Shown piece after piece: positions 43,310-52,778 of a DNA stretch of 64,000 nucleotides. The notes beneath the pieces are model-generated. The model made no database searches, was not told the DNA's origin, and was given only the letters and a program-made list of their open reading frames with translations. Within the stretch, counting starts at the first letter, position 1, and each line of letters begins with the position of its first letter. Source of the DNA: Mariniblastus sp. (lineage in GTDB: Bacteria; Planctomycetota; Planctomycetia; Pirellulales; Pirellulaceae); the NCBI GenBank assembly GCA_022447555.1, contig JAKVBF010000009.1, positions 62,001 to 126,000 of the forward strand. Reading direction: 5' to 3'. Both the position numbers and the translations under genes were made by a program.

Positions 43310-45160
43310 CTATTTCACACCGATTTCCCAAATGCCCGGTTGTTCATAGTGGGCTTCCCCGCTGTCCATTTCCTTGGCACGATTCAGCAGCATTCGTGCA
43401 GGCTGGTCGTCTGGAAACTCGTTCAAGACGGCCGAAAAAAGCGAGCATGCCGACCGGTAGTCCCCGCTCAAGAAAATCCGAAGTCCTTCTTCATAATTCT
43501 GCTTCAGTCGAAGCCAATCTGAACTGGGGCGGCGTAGCTCACAAATGGTGACAGGCTGCATTACGTTCACTAATTTGACTTGGCACAACGTTCGGTAGGG
43601 GGTTTCGCAGCTGAGTCTTTTAGCGGTCTCAAGTGTAACTACAAGGGGCACACCAACCTGTTTGGTAACTCCCTGTACCCGACTGGCGACATTGACGGTA
43701 TTGCCCAAAGGGCCGTATTTAAAACGCAACTGGGAACCAACATTACCAACTTGTGCAAGCCCTGAATTGATCCCAATTCCAATCTGAAAAGCTTGACCAA
43801 TTGTCGTTTCCCAGCGTTTGCAGAGACTTGGTACCTGCGCTAACATTGCACGAGCCGCGGTAGTCGCCAGCGATGCGTGCGCGGGTTGCGAATCCGGCGC
43901 ACCCCACATGGCGATCAGCTCATCCCCAACATAGTCGACAAGAACTCCCCCGTTGTTCTGTACGCAAACGGACAATTGCTGCATCACATCATTGATAAAA
44001 TCGACGGTAACTTCAGGTCCGACACGCTCCGAAATTTCCGAGAATTTTCTTATGTCACAAAATAGGACCGTAACCTCAGACTCGCGACCTTTTAGAAACT
44101 CTTTGTCGTTTTCTAGTTTGTCTACAAGATGAGCCGGGAAGAATTGCTCCAGGCGGACACGTGCTTCGACAGCTTTTTTTTCATGTTGCAGGCGGGCGAG
44201 TCCAGCCGCAATTCCGGAAGCCAGCAGTTCCACGAACATGGTTTCAACTTCGGTGATTTCTTTTTTTTCGTTCTGTTGATCGATGGTCTTTTCACCATAC
44301 ATCGCACCAATCACAGTTCCCTTGGTTGACAGAATGGGTGCGGCAACCAAACATTTCGTCTCTTCCAGAAGCGGTTCTGGAAGACGGTCAATGGTGGGGA
44401 TTTGCCGATGAGCCCGCATGCTCGACTCAACTTGATTCAAGAGGGGTAAGCTAGGACCCCAAGGATTTGGCGAATCCTGTTGGTGACTGCCGTGAAGACT
44501 TCGAATTTGCCACTTTTTGTTTTCAGTAAAAAGTACGGCTGCGAGATCCAGTTGCAGCATCTCTGTCATGGCTGTCGCGGCTTGTTGAAAAAACTCATCG
44601 TTGTTGGGCGTACCTTGAAATAAATTCAAGACGCAACGTAACCAGCTCATCAGCTCCGAGATATCCATGCGGCTTTTGTCGCGAAGTTGTTGTAATGAAC
44701 GCGAGTCAAAAGTCTGTGTCAGTGAGTGGCCCGCGATGGCTGGCGGTACCGTCATTTGGTCCAAACCGACCAACCTTGTTTGGGCTGGCCGCACGCTCAC
44801 AGAGCAGTTGCCGATCGAGAATCTGAGCGGCAATGGAAGTACGATAAAATCTTCATCCGTTAAATGAAATGTCTGCCCAGTCGTTGGGGATTTGAGTTCG
44901 ATCGTTGCTTGAGAGCTAATGTTCTTCACTCTAAGGTGATCACCTTGTAAATGGAGCGAGACGTGAGCTCTTGATATTTCCAGTTCGCGAATCGGGGCAA
45001 CGATTAAGCGGGGTGGGTTAACGGCTCGGTTGATGTGGTACGGTTCCAATTCATGAACGCGTTGCCGCCCAACCTCGAGTCGATCTAAAAGGGGCGCAGA
45101 GAATACCACGCGGCCCTCGTCGAGAATTTCAATTGTGAAGGATCGTTGGTTTAGCGTCAT
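43310..45160 (-). CDS. FHA-GAF adenylate/guanylate cyclase
   Basis: A multidomain cytoplasmic signalling protein, 616 residues from ATG 45160 (a TTG at 45196 would add 12). An N-terminal FHA domain (about 15-100, with ISRAHVSLHLQGDHLRVKN) should bind phosphothreonine. A GAF domain (about 190-345) follows. A class III nucleotide cyclase domain (about 360-540) begins VTVLFCDIRKFSEIS with a metal-binding aspartate, then YVGDELIAMWGAP with the second, and FKYGPLGNTVNVASR further on. A TPR-like tail completes it. It would make cAMP or cGMP in response to phosphorylation and a GAF ligand. Confidence 0.92.
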   Translation of the reverse strand: MTLNQRSFTIEILDEGRVVFSAPLLDRLEVGRQRVHELEPYHINRAVNPPRLIVAPIRELEISRAHVSLHLQGDHLRVKNISSQATIELKSPTTGQTFHLTDEDFIVLPLPLRFSIGNCSVSVRPAQTRLVGLDQMTVPPAIAGHSLTQTFDSRSLQQLRDKSRMDISELMSWLRCVLNLFQGTPNNDEFFQQAATAMTEMLQLDLAAVLFTENKKWQIRSLHGSHQQDSPNPWGPSLPLLNQVESSMRAHRQIPTIDRLPEPLLEETKCLVAAPILSTKGTVIGAMYGEKTIDQQNEKKEITEVETMFVELLASGIAAGLARLQHEKKAVEARVRLEQFFPAHLVDKLENDKEFLKGRESEVTVLFCDIRKFSEISERVGPEVTVDFINDVMQQLSVCVQNNGGVLVDYVGDELIAMWGAPDSQPAHASLATTAARAMLAQVPSLCKRWETTIGQAFQIGIGINSGLAQVGNVGSQLRFKYGPLGNTVNVASRVQGVTKQVGVPLVVTLETAKRLSCETPYRTLCQVKLVNVMQPVTICELRRPSSDWLRLKQNYEEGLRIFLSGDYRSACSLFSAVLNEFPDDQPARMLLNRAKEMDSGEAHYEQPGIWEIGVK

Positions 45161-45281
45161 GAATCTGGGCTTGTGGCCTCTCTGCTGCGGAGTCAAGCGA
45201 TCAGCGGCTGATGGAAGGGGTTTGACTAATGCTTAGGAAGCTGGCTGGACCGTCCCGATGCATGAAACCTGCACAGTTTGG

Positions 45282-46334
45282 TCATTTGGACTTGTCAAGT
45301 ATTCCCTTTAGTTTTTGGATTTCGTTTTGGAGTGTTGCATTTAAACGCTCAAGTTGTCGGTTTTCATTCTGAAGTCTCATTCGTGCCGATTCACTTTTTT
45401 GGTACTCTTGAGTCAATCGCGTGATTGACTGGTTTCTTTGTTCGGTGGTGGAGGGCTGATCAGGATCTTTATTTCCGGCGATCGCGATTTCGTTAACCTG
45501 TTCCTGTTTCAAGCGGTTTGCGAGATCATTTGCCATTTTTGAACCTGCAATGTTGCCCGCTTCGAAGAGACGTTTGCCGGCGATTTTGAGTACTTCAATC
45601 TCTTTCGTTTTTTGGTAATCAGTGGGGTATTCCCACGTTAACTTGGATGATTTTAATGCCCCTCGTCGTAACATGATCGACTGTGCTAGTAAACGGGCTT
45701 CCTCGTTCTGCTCGAAATCTAACAAAGCATCCATGCTTGCTTTCAACGCGATCACTTGATTTTGGATCTGCTCCTTGGTTCGCGGACTGGGCGTCTCCAA
45801 GGTCTCAAGTGAATCTATTCCGGAGGACTCATCGGCCGCAGGCGTTTCGGGAGGAGGTTGAGATTCCTTTTGCCTCTGGTTTTGATATTCCATTATCTCG
45901 GCGATCTCTTGTTCGGAGGCAATCCCGCTCATGACCCTTTTTACCCGTCGCCCAAGCTCTTTTTCACCCAGGAGTTCGAGCATGATGATTGACTTTTGAA
46001 GGGTGACGACCGCTTCGGCGCGGGTGATCGTTGGTTTTTCGGCGGGTGATGCGTTTGCTTCCCTTGAACGGGGCCGAACCTGTGGAGCGCTCATGCTACG
46101 GAGCGACTTGAGCAAGCCCATGGCCCTGTTTTTCATTAAGATGGCCCCCGCGTTATCTCCTTCGTTCTCCATACGCTGAGCTTCCTCAATGAATTCTCGT
46201 ATCATCCGTTTCATTTCGTCGGTACGCTGACTGCCTAGGACAAGTGGTTCGTCCACTTGGGCAGGACTGATACAGCAGTACAACAGAAACAGGGGAGTTC
46301 CTAGTGCGAGTCTGCGAAGAAGAGATCTAGACAT
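45282..46334 (-). CDS. Exported coiled-coil protein of unknown function
   Basis: A 350-residue protein with a signal peptide (about 1-26, cleavage near SPAQ), so it is periplasmic or envelope-associated. The mature part is mostly charged helix: an N-terminal helical region (about 40-80), a Pro/Ser linker (about 155-185), a helical middle (about 190-285) and a terminal coiled coil rich in Gln/Asn/Leu (about 300-350). There are no enzymatic motifs. I do not recognise a named family. The cyclase gene follows on the same strand with a gap of about 85 bases to its start. Confidence 0.78.
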   Translation of the reverse strand: MSRSLLRRLALGTPLFLLYCCISPAQVDEPLVLGSQRTDEMKRMIREFIEEAQRMENEGDNAGAILMKNRAMGLLKSLRSMSAPQVRPRSREANASPAEKPTITRAEAVVTLQKSIIMLELLGEKELGRRVKRVMSGIASEQEIAEIMEYQNQRQKESQPPPETPAADESSGIDSLETLETPSPRTKEQIQNQVIALKASMDALLDFEQNEEARLLAQSIMLRRGALKSSKLTWEYPTDYQKTKEIEVLKIAGKRLFEAGNIAGSKMANDLANRLKQEQVNEIAIAGNKDPDQPSTTEQRNQSITRLTQEYQKSESARMRLQNENRQLERLNATLQNEIQKLKGILDKSK

Positions 46335-46777
46335 CGGTTCTCAAAGCCTATTTTAAATATGAGTTTGGGCCGTATATTGCCACCGGACAGCACGGCATCC
46401 AGTTTGCCTTAGATTCCATCCATGCAGCTTGGCGACACTTCAATTGTATTGGAGCCAGATGGCTCGAGCCAGCCTTGGAAACGGAACGGTGTGGCTCGCC
46501 AAAGTGCTAAAACGTGGGGGTTATTGGTACCGCGGATCGGTAAAAGCTCGTCGAGATTAGCAGTGAGCATAATTCGAGGTGTGATCCAAACCGACAGAGC
46601 TACCGAACCGATCTCAAAATGACGGCGCTGATGTTAAGATAAAGAAGTCGTGTTTCCAAGTTAGAGATCGTACAATGTCCTGAGGTAGCCTTGCTCTTGA
46701 CGTTTGAGTCTCCTCGAAATGGCCCGTCAATGAAGGGGCCGGAAAACCATCTAATTTGATTTGATTATGGAATAGAC
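46335..46777. other. Intergenic region without a supported gene
   Basis: About 440 bases between divergent genes. A 66-codon frame at 46422-46622 has no ribosome binding site and an unremarkable translation. Promoters for the coiled-coil protein gene and for the DUF4432 gene should lie here. Nothing else is evident. Confidence 0.35.
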
Positions 46778-47899
46778 ATGATTAAAGTTGTCAGTGCCCG
46801 TGACCAGATTCGTCTTGAAGACGGAGTTTTGGCTGGGGATATCGATTGGTCAATTACTAAAAAAACGCTTGTCGGAGGACTTCAGCAGGGAGTCGAAATC
46901 TTGCAAGTTGACAACGGGCAGTTGCAATTCGACGTGATCATGAGTCGGGGAATGAGTGTCTCGTGTGTTGATTGCGGAGGGGTGAAATTGGGTTGGGACT
47001 CACCGGTTCAAGAGATAGTACACCCCCAGTACGTTGATTTACAGGAAGCGGGTGGCTTGGGATGGCTGTCTGGTTTTAATGAATGGATGGCACGTTGTGG
47101 AGTCTCCTTTGCCGGGCATCCTGGTGAGGACGACGGAAGGCTACTGACACTGCACGGGAAAATCGGCAACCTACCCGCTTCAGAGATTGAAATCATCATT
47201 GAAGAAGAGCCTCGTTTGAGACTAAGGATTCGAGGATTGGTTTCGGAAAGGATGTTTAAGTTTGGTTGCTTTGATCTTTGGACCGAAATATCGACCGAAG
47301 TGGGCTCTCGTAAAATTCGCTTTGAGGATCAGTTAAAGAATGAAAGCGAATATGAACAAGAGTATCAACTTATTTATCATTCAAATTATGGCCCGCCACT
47401 GCTCGGGCCCAACGCTAAGTTTGTCGCGCCGATTCAGGAAGTGTTCCCCTTTAATGAGGATGCTAGCGCAGGACTTGAGACGTTTGATACGTTTACCGGT
47501 CCGGAGCGAGGGTTTGGTGAGCAAGTGTACTGCATGCGGCTGCATGCTGATCAAACCAATGCGACAACGGTGATGTTACAGAATGCGACGGGCCAGCAGG
47601 GGGTTGCCATGCACTATGACACCTCCACGCTGCCGGCGTTCACGCTTTGGAAAAACACGGATACGTTAAGTGATGGCTACGTAACGGGGTTGGAACCGGG
47701 AACCGGTTTTCCGTTTAATCGTGCGGTGGAACGGGCGAATAAAAGGTTACCTGCTTTATCGCCTAAATCTGAGGTGCGTTTTAGTATTGAAACGGAGGTT
47801 TTGATGAACTCATCGGAAGTGAGCAAGATTCGTGAGAGGGTTGATCGTCTTCAGCGTGGCATCCTGCCCATGCTGAACGCCCAGCCCCCCACGATCTGA
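46778..47899 (+). CDS. DUF4432 family protein (aldose-1-epimerase-like fold)
   Basis: A 373-residue cytoplasmic protein of the DUF4432 family, which belongs to the galactose-mutarotase-like superfamily of beta-sandwich proteins acting on sugars. FDVIMSRGMSVSCVDCGGVKLGWDSP (about 50-75) is the family's first hallmark, followed by WLSGFNEWMARCGVSFAGHPG. LHGKIGNLPASEIEI (about 125-139), YHSNYGPPLLG and GLEPGTGFPFNRAVER (about 307-322) are further landmarks. The histidine in LHGK is the likely catalytic or binding residue. It is a single-gene unit by spacing, before the tRNA-Ser locus. Confidence 0.9.
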   Translation: MIKVVSARDQIRLEDGVLAGDIDWSITKKTLVGGLQQGVEILQVDNGQLQFDVIMSRGMSVSCVDCGGVKLGWDSPVQEIVHPQYVDLQEAGGLGWLSGFNEWMARCGVSFAGHPGEDDGRLLTLHGKIGNLPASEIEIIIEEEPRLRLRIRGLVSERMFKFGCFDLWTEISTEVGSRKIRFEDQLKNESEYEQEYQLIYHSNYGPPLLGPNAKFVAPIQEVFPFNEDASAGLETFDTFTGPERGFGEQVYCMRLHADQTNATTVMLQNATGQQGVAMHYDTSTLPAFTLWKNTDTLSDGYVTGLEPGTGFPFNRAVERANKRLPALSPKSEVRFSIETEVLMNSSEVSKIRERVDRLQRGILPMLNAQPPTI

Positions 47900-48069
47900 A
47901 GTATACGCGATTGAAGCCGATGTGATTATCGGCTGGCGAGATGAAACGTAGGAAAAGCAAGTCCCACCGCCGTTTGCACCAACAAAGATTGTTGCGGTGA
48001 ATGCGAATGTCCGGACCATGAATTCATGGGCGCCCATGATGTGAGGATCCGAAGCGGTTGTTCAAAAAG

Positions 48070-48151
48070 CGGAGGGCACGAGACTCGAACTCGCAGCCCC
48101 TTGCGGGGTACTTCATTTCCAATGAAGCCGCTAACCATTCGCTTACCCTCC
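48070..48151 (-). tRNA. tRNA-Ser (anticodon GGA)
   Basis: Read on the minus strand, an 82-base cloverleaf has a 7-bp acceptor stem (GGAGGGT with GCCCTCC, closing U-G), a D-arm with GGTTAGCGG, and an anticodon stem CTTCA/TGAAG around the loop TTGGAAA. The long variable arm TACCCCGCAAGGGGC is typical of serine tRNAs, and the T-arm has GTTCGAGTC. The anticodon GGA reads UCC and UCU. CCA is not encoded; the discriminator base is G, as expected for serine. Confidence 0.97.
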
Positions 48152-48687
48152 TTTTGGAACGACCCGTTGCAAAGCCGGTCCGGGCGTCGTGATGACGTGC
48201 AACTATCTTGATAGGTTGTCCCATTTTTTGCAAGGTCAAAGACTGATCCAAACGGCGCGATAAGTGCTCTCAATGAACCATGGGCTTTTCCATGTTTGTG
48301 GATGGACGGCACGTGGGAAAGGCGGACGCGCCCTATTTGTTTGGGGCAGGGACATCGCGGGCAGTTCGACTTTGAAACTCGCCGACGCCGGCTTTTAGCG
48401 AATCGGCAGGGAAAACAGTCTGACAACCTTTGAATGTTATTTTTTCCCTCCTATGATTTCAAAGAATCTTTGCGTGTTTTGGAATCGGTTGGTCATTGGA
48501 AGGTGGTTTACGAGCAACATAGCAAGCGGGACTGGTATTTCAGATAAATCAAAGCCAGTTCTCGAAACGCAATGGAGAATTCTTTATCATCCGTTGGCCA
48601 TTAGTGAAAACTGACTGTTTTTGCTATGATGCAGATGATCCTTCTATCACCCGTAACCCGTTTGTTATGTTGCCAGAAAAATACCTG
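48152..48687. other. Region between tRNA-Ser and the small membrane protein gene
   Basis: About 535 bases. The minus-strand frames here run through the tRNA gene and are shadows. The membrane protein frame is open from GTG 48604, so its true start could lie inside this stretch. No integrase, attachment-site duplication or other sign of insertion at the tRNA was seen. Confidence 0.35.
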
Positions 48688-49230
48688 ATGTCTGATACGA
48701 ACCTCGATGATTATGGCGACGCGGAAACGGCACGTGCAACGGTTGGGACGCAAAACCCACTCGCTCATAATCATGGTTATCGAATATCGTTATTGTGTCT
48801 CTTGCAAATCGTGACAGGATGTTGCGTTTTCTTTGCCATTCTTAGGTTGTCACCTCTGGTTGCTATCTTGGGAACGATCATTGTTGCTCCAGCAATTATA
48901 CGTACGGGTTTGGCAGCGGAAGCCTACCGGCTGGGGGGCACGCCGTTTGGAATCAGCCGTCGCATCGCGGTATTTTTGGAATCCATGAGTCTTGTTGTCC
49001 TGACCGGTCTTTTTGCGGCGAGTATTTTTCTCACGATCAGTTTTGCCTTTGGGATTTTTGGGATGGTTTTTGGTATGGCCATCTTCGACGGCGATCTTAG
49101 TTCCGATGTGGCCATCGTCGGGACAGCCGGAGGCATGATTTGGGGACTGGCCGGGGCGCTTTTGGCGATAGGTTATTTTGCCTACCGAATGGGAAAACCG
49201 GCCTTGCCGAAACGTCCCTCGGGGCGGTAG
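48688..49230 (+). CDS. Small multi-helix membrane protein of unknown function
   Basis: The frame opens at GTG 48604; starting from ATG 48688 (MSDTNLDDYGD) gives 180 residues, and neither start has a good ribosome binding site. The protein has about four hydrophobic segments: roughly 31-50, 52-70, 90-125 and 140-165. It has a long Gly/Phe-rich third helix pair (SIFLTISFAFGIFGMVFGMAIF). The tail is basic. There are no recognised motifs. It is convergent with rho, with the terminator of rho in between. Confidence 0.65.
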   Translation: MSDTNLDDYGDAETARATVGTQNPLAHNHGYRISLLCLLQIVTGCCVFFAILRLSPLVAILGTIIVAPAIIRTGLAAEAYRLGGTPFGISRRIAVFLESMSLVVLTGLFAASIFLTISFAFGIFGMVFGMAIFDGDLSSDVAIVGTAGGMIWGLAGALLAIGYFAYRMGKPALPKRPSGR

Positions 49231-49278
49231 GGAGCGAGCATAATCTGGCGAGTTTACTCTCTTTATTGGCCGAGGCAT

Positions 49279-49308
49279 AAAAAAGGTCCGCCAAAAATTG
49301 GCAGACCT
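49279..49308 (-). terminator. Intrinsic terminator downstream of rho
   Basis: On the minus strand a hairpin AGGTC-GCCAA/TTGGC-GACCT (one A-C mismatch, 3-base loop, 49284-49308) is followed by six T residues. It lies about 30 bases after the rho stop. The Rho-encoding transcript therefore appears to end at a factor-independent site. Confidence 0.8.
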
Positions 49309-49338
49309 GTCGTTCTTAATGAGTTGTGCAATGTGGGA

Positions 49339-50688
49339 TTAAGCGTCAGCCATTTTCCCACTAATCAGGGTGATGAATTCTTCATTCGTTTTGAAACGAC
49401 CAAGCTGTTTGGTCAACTGTTCCATTGCATCGACGGGGTGCATCGACGAAAGGGTTCGCCGAAGCATGGTGACCGCGTGGAGCGTTTCTGGGGCCAAAAG
49501 TAATTCCTCGCGGCGGGTGCCAGACTGCGATATATCAATTGCGGGCCAGACTCGCCGATCGGCCAACTTTCGGTCCAAAACAAGCTCCATATTGCCCGTT
49601 CCCTTGAATTCTTGGAAAATCAAGTCGTCCATTCGGCTACCCGTGTCGATCAACGCGGTGCCAACGATGGTTAAGGAACCACCCTCTTCAAAGGATCTGG
49701 CAGTTGCAAACAGTTTTTTAGGAATGTCCATCGCCTTGATATCGACGCCTCCGGACATGGTTCGTCCAGTGTTGCCAACCCATTTGTTGAAAGCTCTGGC
49801 CAATCGTGTGATCGAATCCATCAAAAGAAAGACATCCTGTCCCATTTCGGCCAAACGCCGACAACGTTCAATTACCAGTTGAGAAATTCGGACGTGACTT
49901 TCGACATCTTCATCAAGGCTACTGGCAATGACCTCACCCTTAACGTTGCGCCGCATATCAGTTACTTCTTCAGGACGCTCATCAATCAACAATACCATGA
50001 GTTTCGAATCAGGGTGATTCGTTGATATTCCATGGCTGATGTGCTGCAGCATGACGGTTTTGCCGCTTCTCGGTGGTGCGACAATCAATGCCCGTTGGCC
50101 TTTGCCAAGCGGTGTCAGAAGGTCCATGACGCGTGTCGTCAATGGAGTGGGTCCGGTCTCAAGTTTGTACCAAGATTCCGGATTGATGGGTGTTAGTTCG
50201 TCGAATCGTTTCACTTCGTGATAATCTTCGGGGGGGATGCCATCCACATCGATGATTTCTCGAAGTCGAGGCCCCTGTTGACGTCGGGCAGGCTGAACCT
50301 TACCTCGAATCATGACGCCAGGCCGTAGCCCAAATTTCTCGATCATGGTTCCCGGGACGAATGGATCGGTCCGCTCACGAGAATAATTGTTGTTCGGACA
50401 TCTCAAGAATCCATATCCGTTGGGATGTAGCTCTAGTAGTCCCAAACCTTCGGTCAACTCAGACTCATCGACATCAACGGGATCGTAATTCCGATCGGGA
50501 TCCTGTGAGCGACGATTGTTGTTGGAGCGAGATCGTCCACCACCGCCACCGCGTCGACGACGATTTCCGCCCCCTCCACCGCCACGATTCCCACCACCGC
50601 CGCTATTACCGCCACCGCTGTTGCCACTGCCACTGCTGCGGCCAGAACCGCCCGAATTACCACGAGGGCGATATCGCTTCTTACCCAT
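49339..50688 (-). CDS. rho: Transcription termination factor Rho with a low-complexity N-terminus
   Basis: A 449-residue hexameric RNA-dependent ATPase that terminates transcription. Residues about 8-75 are an intrinsically disordered Gly/Asn/Arg/Ser-rich segment. Then comes the RNA-binding cold-shock-like domain (LLELHPNGYGFLRCPNNNYS, about 83-102). The ATPase core has APPRSGKT near 202-209 (Walker A), LLIDERPEEV near 229-238, FLLMDSITRLARAFN near 283-297 (Walker B region) and GGVDIKAMDIPKKLFATARSFEEGGSLTI near 308-336 (Q and R loops). A purine-rich leader and a gap of almost 700 bases lie upstream. Confidence 0.96.
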   Translation of the reverse strand: MGKKRYRPRGNSGGSGRSSGSGNSGGGNSGGGGNRGGGGGGNRRRRGGGGGRSRSNNNRRSQDPDRNYDPVDVDESELTEGLGLLELHPNGYGFLRCPNNNYSRERTDPFVPGTMIEKFGLRPGVMIRGKVQPARRQQGPRLREIIDVDGIPPEDYHEVKRFDELTPINPESWYKLETGPTPLTTRVMDLLTPLGKGQRALIVAPPRSGKTVMLQHISHGISTNHPDSKLMVLLIDERPEEVTDMRRNVKGEVIASSLDEDVESHVRISQLVIERCRRLAEMGQDVFLLMDSITRLARAFNKWVGNTGRTMSGGVDIKAMDIPKKLFATARSFEEGGSLTIVGTALIDTGSRMDDLIFQEFKGTGNMELVLDRKLADRRVWPAIDISQSGTRREELLLAPETLHAVTMLRRTLSSMHPVDAMEQLTKQLGRFKTNEEFITLISGKMADA

Positions 50689-51377
50689 AGAGCACCTAAA
50701 CCGTCAGGTACATGAAACATTCAATGCCAATCAAAATGATTGACCAACAAAACAGGCTTTCATGTCGTTAAGAAACCGAAAATCATCTGAAACTCGGGTA
50801 ATAGACGTCACAAAGCCAACATATTTTTTTAAGAACCGCTTTAATCCAACACCATGAAAACATGACGAGGACGGCGCATTAAATTCAGTTGATCTTCCAC
50901 AAGCCGACCTAGCAGGGTGCCGGTTCGGAGTGGCCACGTAGTGGCAAAATTACCGAGTTCCAAACTCGTAAACCGATGGAAGCAATGAACGCCTTTTTAA
51001 TGAATCCCACAGACGTAGGATTGGTAGGCGTTGAATTTCAAAGCAGTGATCGGTGATCAGCACGAAGTCTAACGTCCAATTAGACAACTGTGAAAGCCGG
51101 TAATCCGCTTGGCAAGAGCCATAGAACGCAGCGGAAGCTTTAACTATCGGAAGTGTCACCGAAAGTATCGCATGTGTCAAGCATGACAGCTTACAATTAA
51201 ATCAAGTTTTCCCCGTTTTTTCAGATTATCTAAAATGAACTTGGGATAGGCCGCTCAATGAAATTCTTAAGAATAATCCTTAAAAACGACCACCCAACCC
51301 TTTTGAAAGGTCGATAAGTAACAAGATGGTCCAAAGAGTTTTGCAGGGAACACGAACGCAAAAATACGGTCATTTTT
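50689..51377. other. Long intergenic region between rho and the thioredoxin-family gene
   Basis: About 690 bases between the divergent genes. Minus-strand frames 50731-50937 and 50950-51180 have no clear ribosome binding site or protein signature. Near 50931-50946 there is an imperfect inverted repeat (GTGGCCACGTAGTGGCA). The stretch is long enough for an extended rho leader, where Rho often autoregulates, but no rut-like C-rich run was identified with confidence. Confidence 0.35.
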
Positions 51378-52766
51378 ATGAAGACACTCGTCGCAACTCT
51401 CGTCATAGTCATGTTTTCCAGTTGTTTGGTTGTATCTCAAGAAACCACTTGGGAGACCGATCTTTCACGCGCTGCGCAGCGTTCGGCGATCACCAATAAG
51501 CCGTTAATGTTGCACTTTTGCGCGGACTGGTGCCGCGATTGCAGACAGCTCGATACGTTTGTTTTCACGAACCCGGTTTTGGGTCGTACGATACAGGAAA
51601 ACGTGATTCCAGTGCGCGTAAATGTCGATGAGCATGGGCCACTCGTGAAAGAGCATGCCATCACATCGATTCCGATGGATGTGATCATCACAAGTGATGG
51701 TCGAGTCCTTGCGAAGCAGCTCAGCCCACACTTGGTTGATGACTATGCGCGGATGCTTTCAAAATTACCGGCTGTCATGAATGAGCTGGATTCTACAAAA
51801 TACGGTAGGGAGCAAGCGGTCCAAAACGTGCTGGCTTCTGCCAAAGTGGACACGGATCCGGTGATCAATCGGAATAACTTTGCTGCCGTTCGGGGATCGT
51901 CGATAAACGATAGGATTGGGCTAGATCAAATCCAACAAGTGTCCAATGAGCACCGGCGAGAGATGAATAGTGCGTTTCGAAAAAAAGGCCCGCAGCGCAT
52001 CGTCAATAAGACCTTCGACTCGTCCCGAGAGTCGGGGGCTCCGAGTAGCCCAGTGGGTCAAGACGCTCCCTTGGCCGAAACATTACCCCATTCCCAAAAC
52101 CAAACCGTTAGTAACCCGTTTGTGTCAACTTCAACGTCCCCCGCATCGCTCCCGGAGCGGGGCGTAAGGGATATCAATCGAGCTGTCGCATTACCTCCGG
52201 ATCGGGATCAGTCTCAAAAGACTGAAAGCCCTAGCGAATCATTGATTCAGGCAGGTGGTGTTTTTATGCAGAGAGCCCTGGCAGTTGACTCTCCAAACGC
52301 TTCATTGGAACCGGATCGTATTGAGGAGAGCCAATCTGATCCACCTGTGACTCGCTCTGCTTTGGGCGATGATTCGGAACCATTTGCCCTGTTTGGACAG
52401 TGTCCGGTATCGTTAAGAGAGTCGAGCCAATGGGTGGACGGGGACCCGAATCTGGGAGTGCGTCATCGGGGGCGAGTCTTTATTTTCGCCAGTCAAGATG
52501 CCATGCTCAAGTTTCAGAGCGAACCAGATTTGCACAGTCCTGTGCTGGTCGGGTTTGATCCAGTTCTGTTCCATAAAACGGGGATGTTGGTTGAGGGGAA
52601 AGCCAAACACGGAATGTTCATGGGTAGCGGACCATCGCAACGCGTCATTCTATTTTGTTCTGAGGCGACTCGCGCGGAATTCCAAAAGGCTCCAGAGGTG
52701 TTTTTGCGGACCGTTCAAATAGCGATGGGTCGTGGCGTGCCTGTCGATGGTATCAAGTGGCGATGA
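51378..52766 (+). CDS. Exported thioredoxin-domain protein with C-terminal YHS-like domain
   Basis: A 462-residue exported protein with a signal peptide (about 1-20, ending LVVSQ). Residues about 25-135 form a thioredoxin-like domain with CADWCRDCRQL (about 48-58). The pair in WCRDC is the CxxC redox centre, and a cis-proline is present in TSIPMDV. A disordered Ser/Pro linker covers about 140-325. The C-terminal part (about 345-450) starts FGQCPVSLRESSQWVDGDP and includes HRGRVFIFASQDAMLKFQSEPDLHSPVLVGFDPV. It resembles a doubled YHS-like domain of planctomycetes. It probably manages disulfides or metals in the periplasm. Confidence 0.82.
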   Translation: MKTLVATLVIVMFSSCLVVSQETTWETDLSRAAQRSAITNKPLMLHFCADWCRDCRQLDTFVFTNPVLGRTIQENVIPVRVNVDEHGPLVKEHAITSIPMDVIITSDGRVLAKQLSPHLVDDYARMLSKLPAVMNELDSTKYGREQAVQNVLASAKVDTDPVINRNNFAAVRGSSINDRIGLDQIQQVSNEHRREMNSAFRKKGPQRIVNKTFDSSRESGAPSSPVGQDAPLAETLPHSQNQTVSNPFVSTSTSPASLPERGVRDINRAVALPPDRDQSQKTESPSESLIQAGGVFMQRALAVDSPNASLEPDRIEESQSDPPVTRSALGDDSEPFALFGQCPVSLRESSQWVDGDPNLGVRHRGRVFIFASQDAMLKFQSEPDLHSPVLVGFDPVLFHKTGMLVEGKAKHGMFMGSGPSQRVILFCSEATRAEFQKAPEVFLRTVQIAMGRGVPVDGIKWR

Positions 52767-52778
52767 GCCCCACCGGTA

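Noticed and set aside
46422-46622. 66-codon plus-strand frame
   Set aside because: No ribosome binding site and no similarity that I can recall; the gap looks regulatory.
47926-48426. 166-codon minus-strand frame near the tRNA
   Set aside because: It runs straight through the tRNA-Ser gene in the same orientation and its translation is Arg/Ser/Pro-rich without motifs.
48070-48687. tRNA-Ser locus considered as an integration site for a mobile element
   Set aside because: No integrase, no direct repeat of the tRNA 3' end and no change in gene character were found next to it.
50516-50743. Pro/Arg-rich frame antisense to rho
   Set aside because: It is the reverse reading of the Gly/Asn/Arg repeat codons in the Rho N-terminus, giving a poly-Pro shadow.
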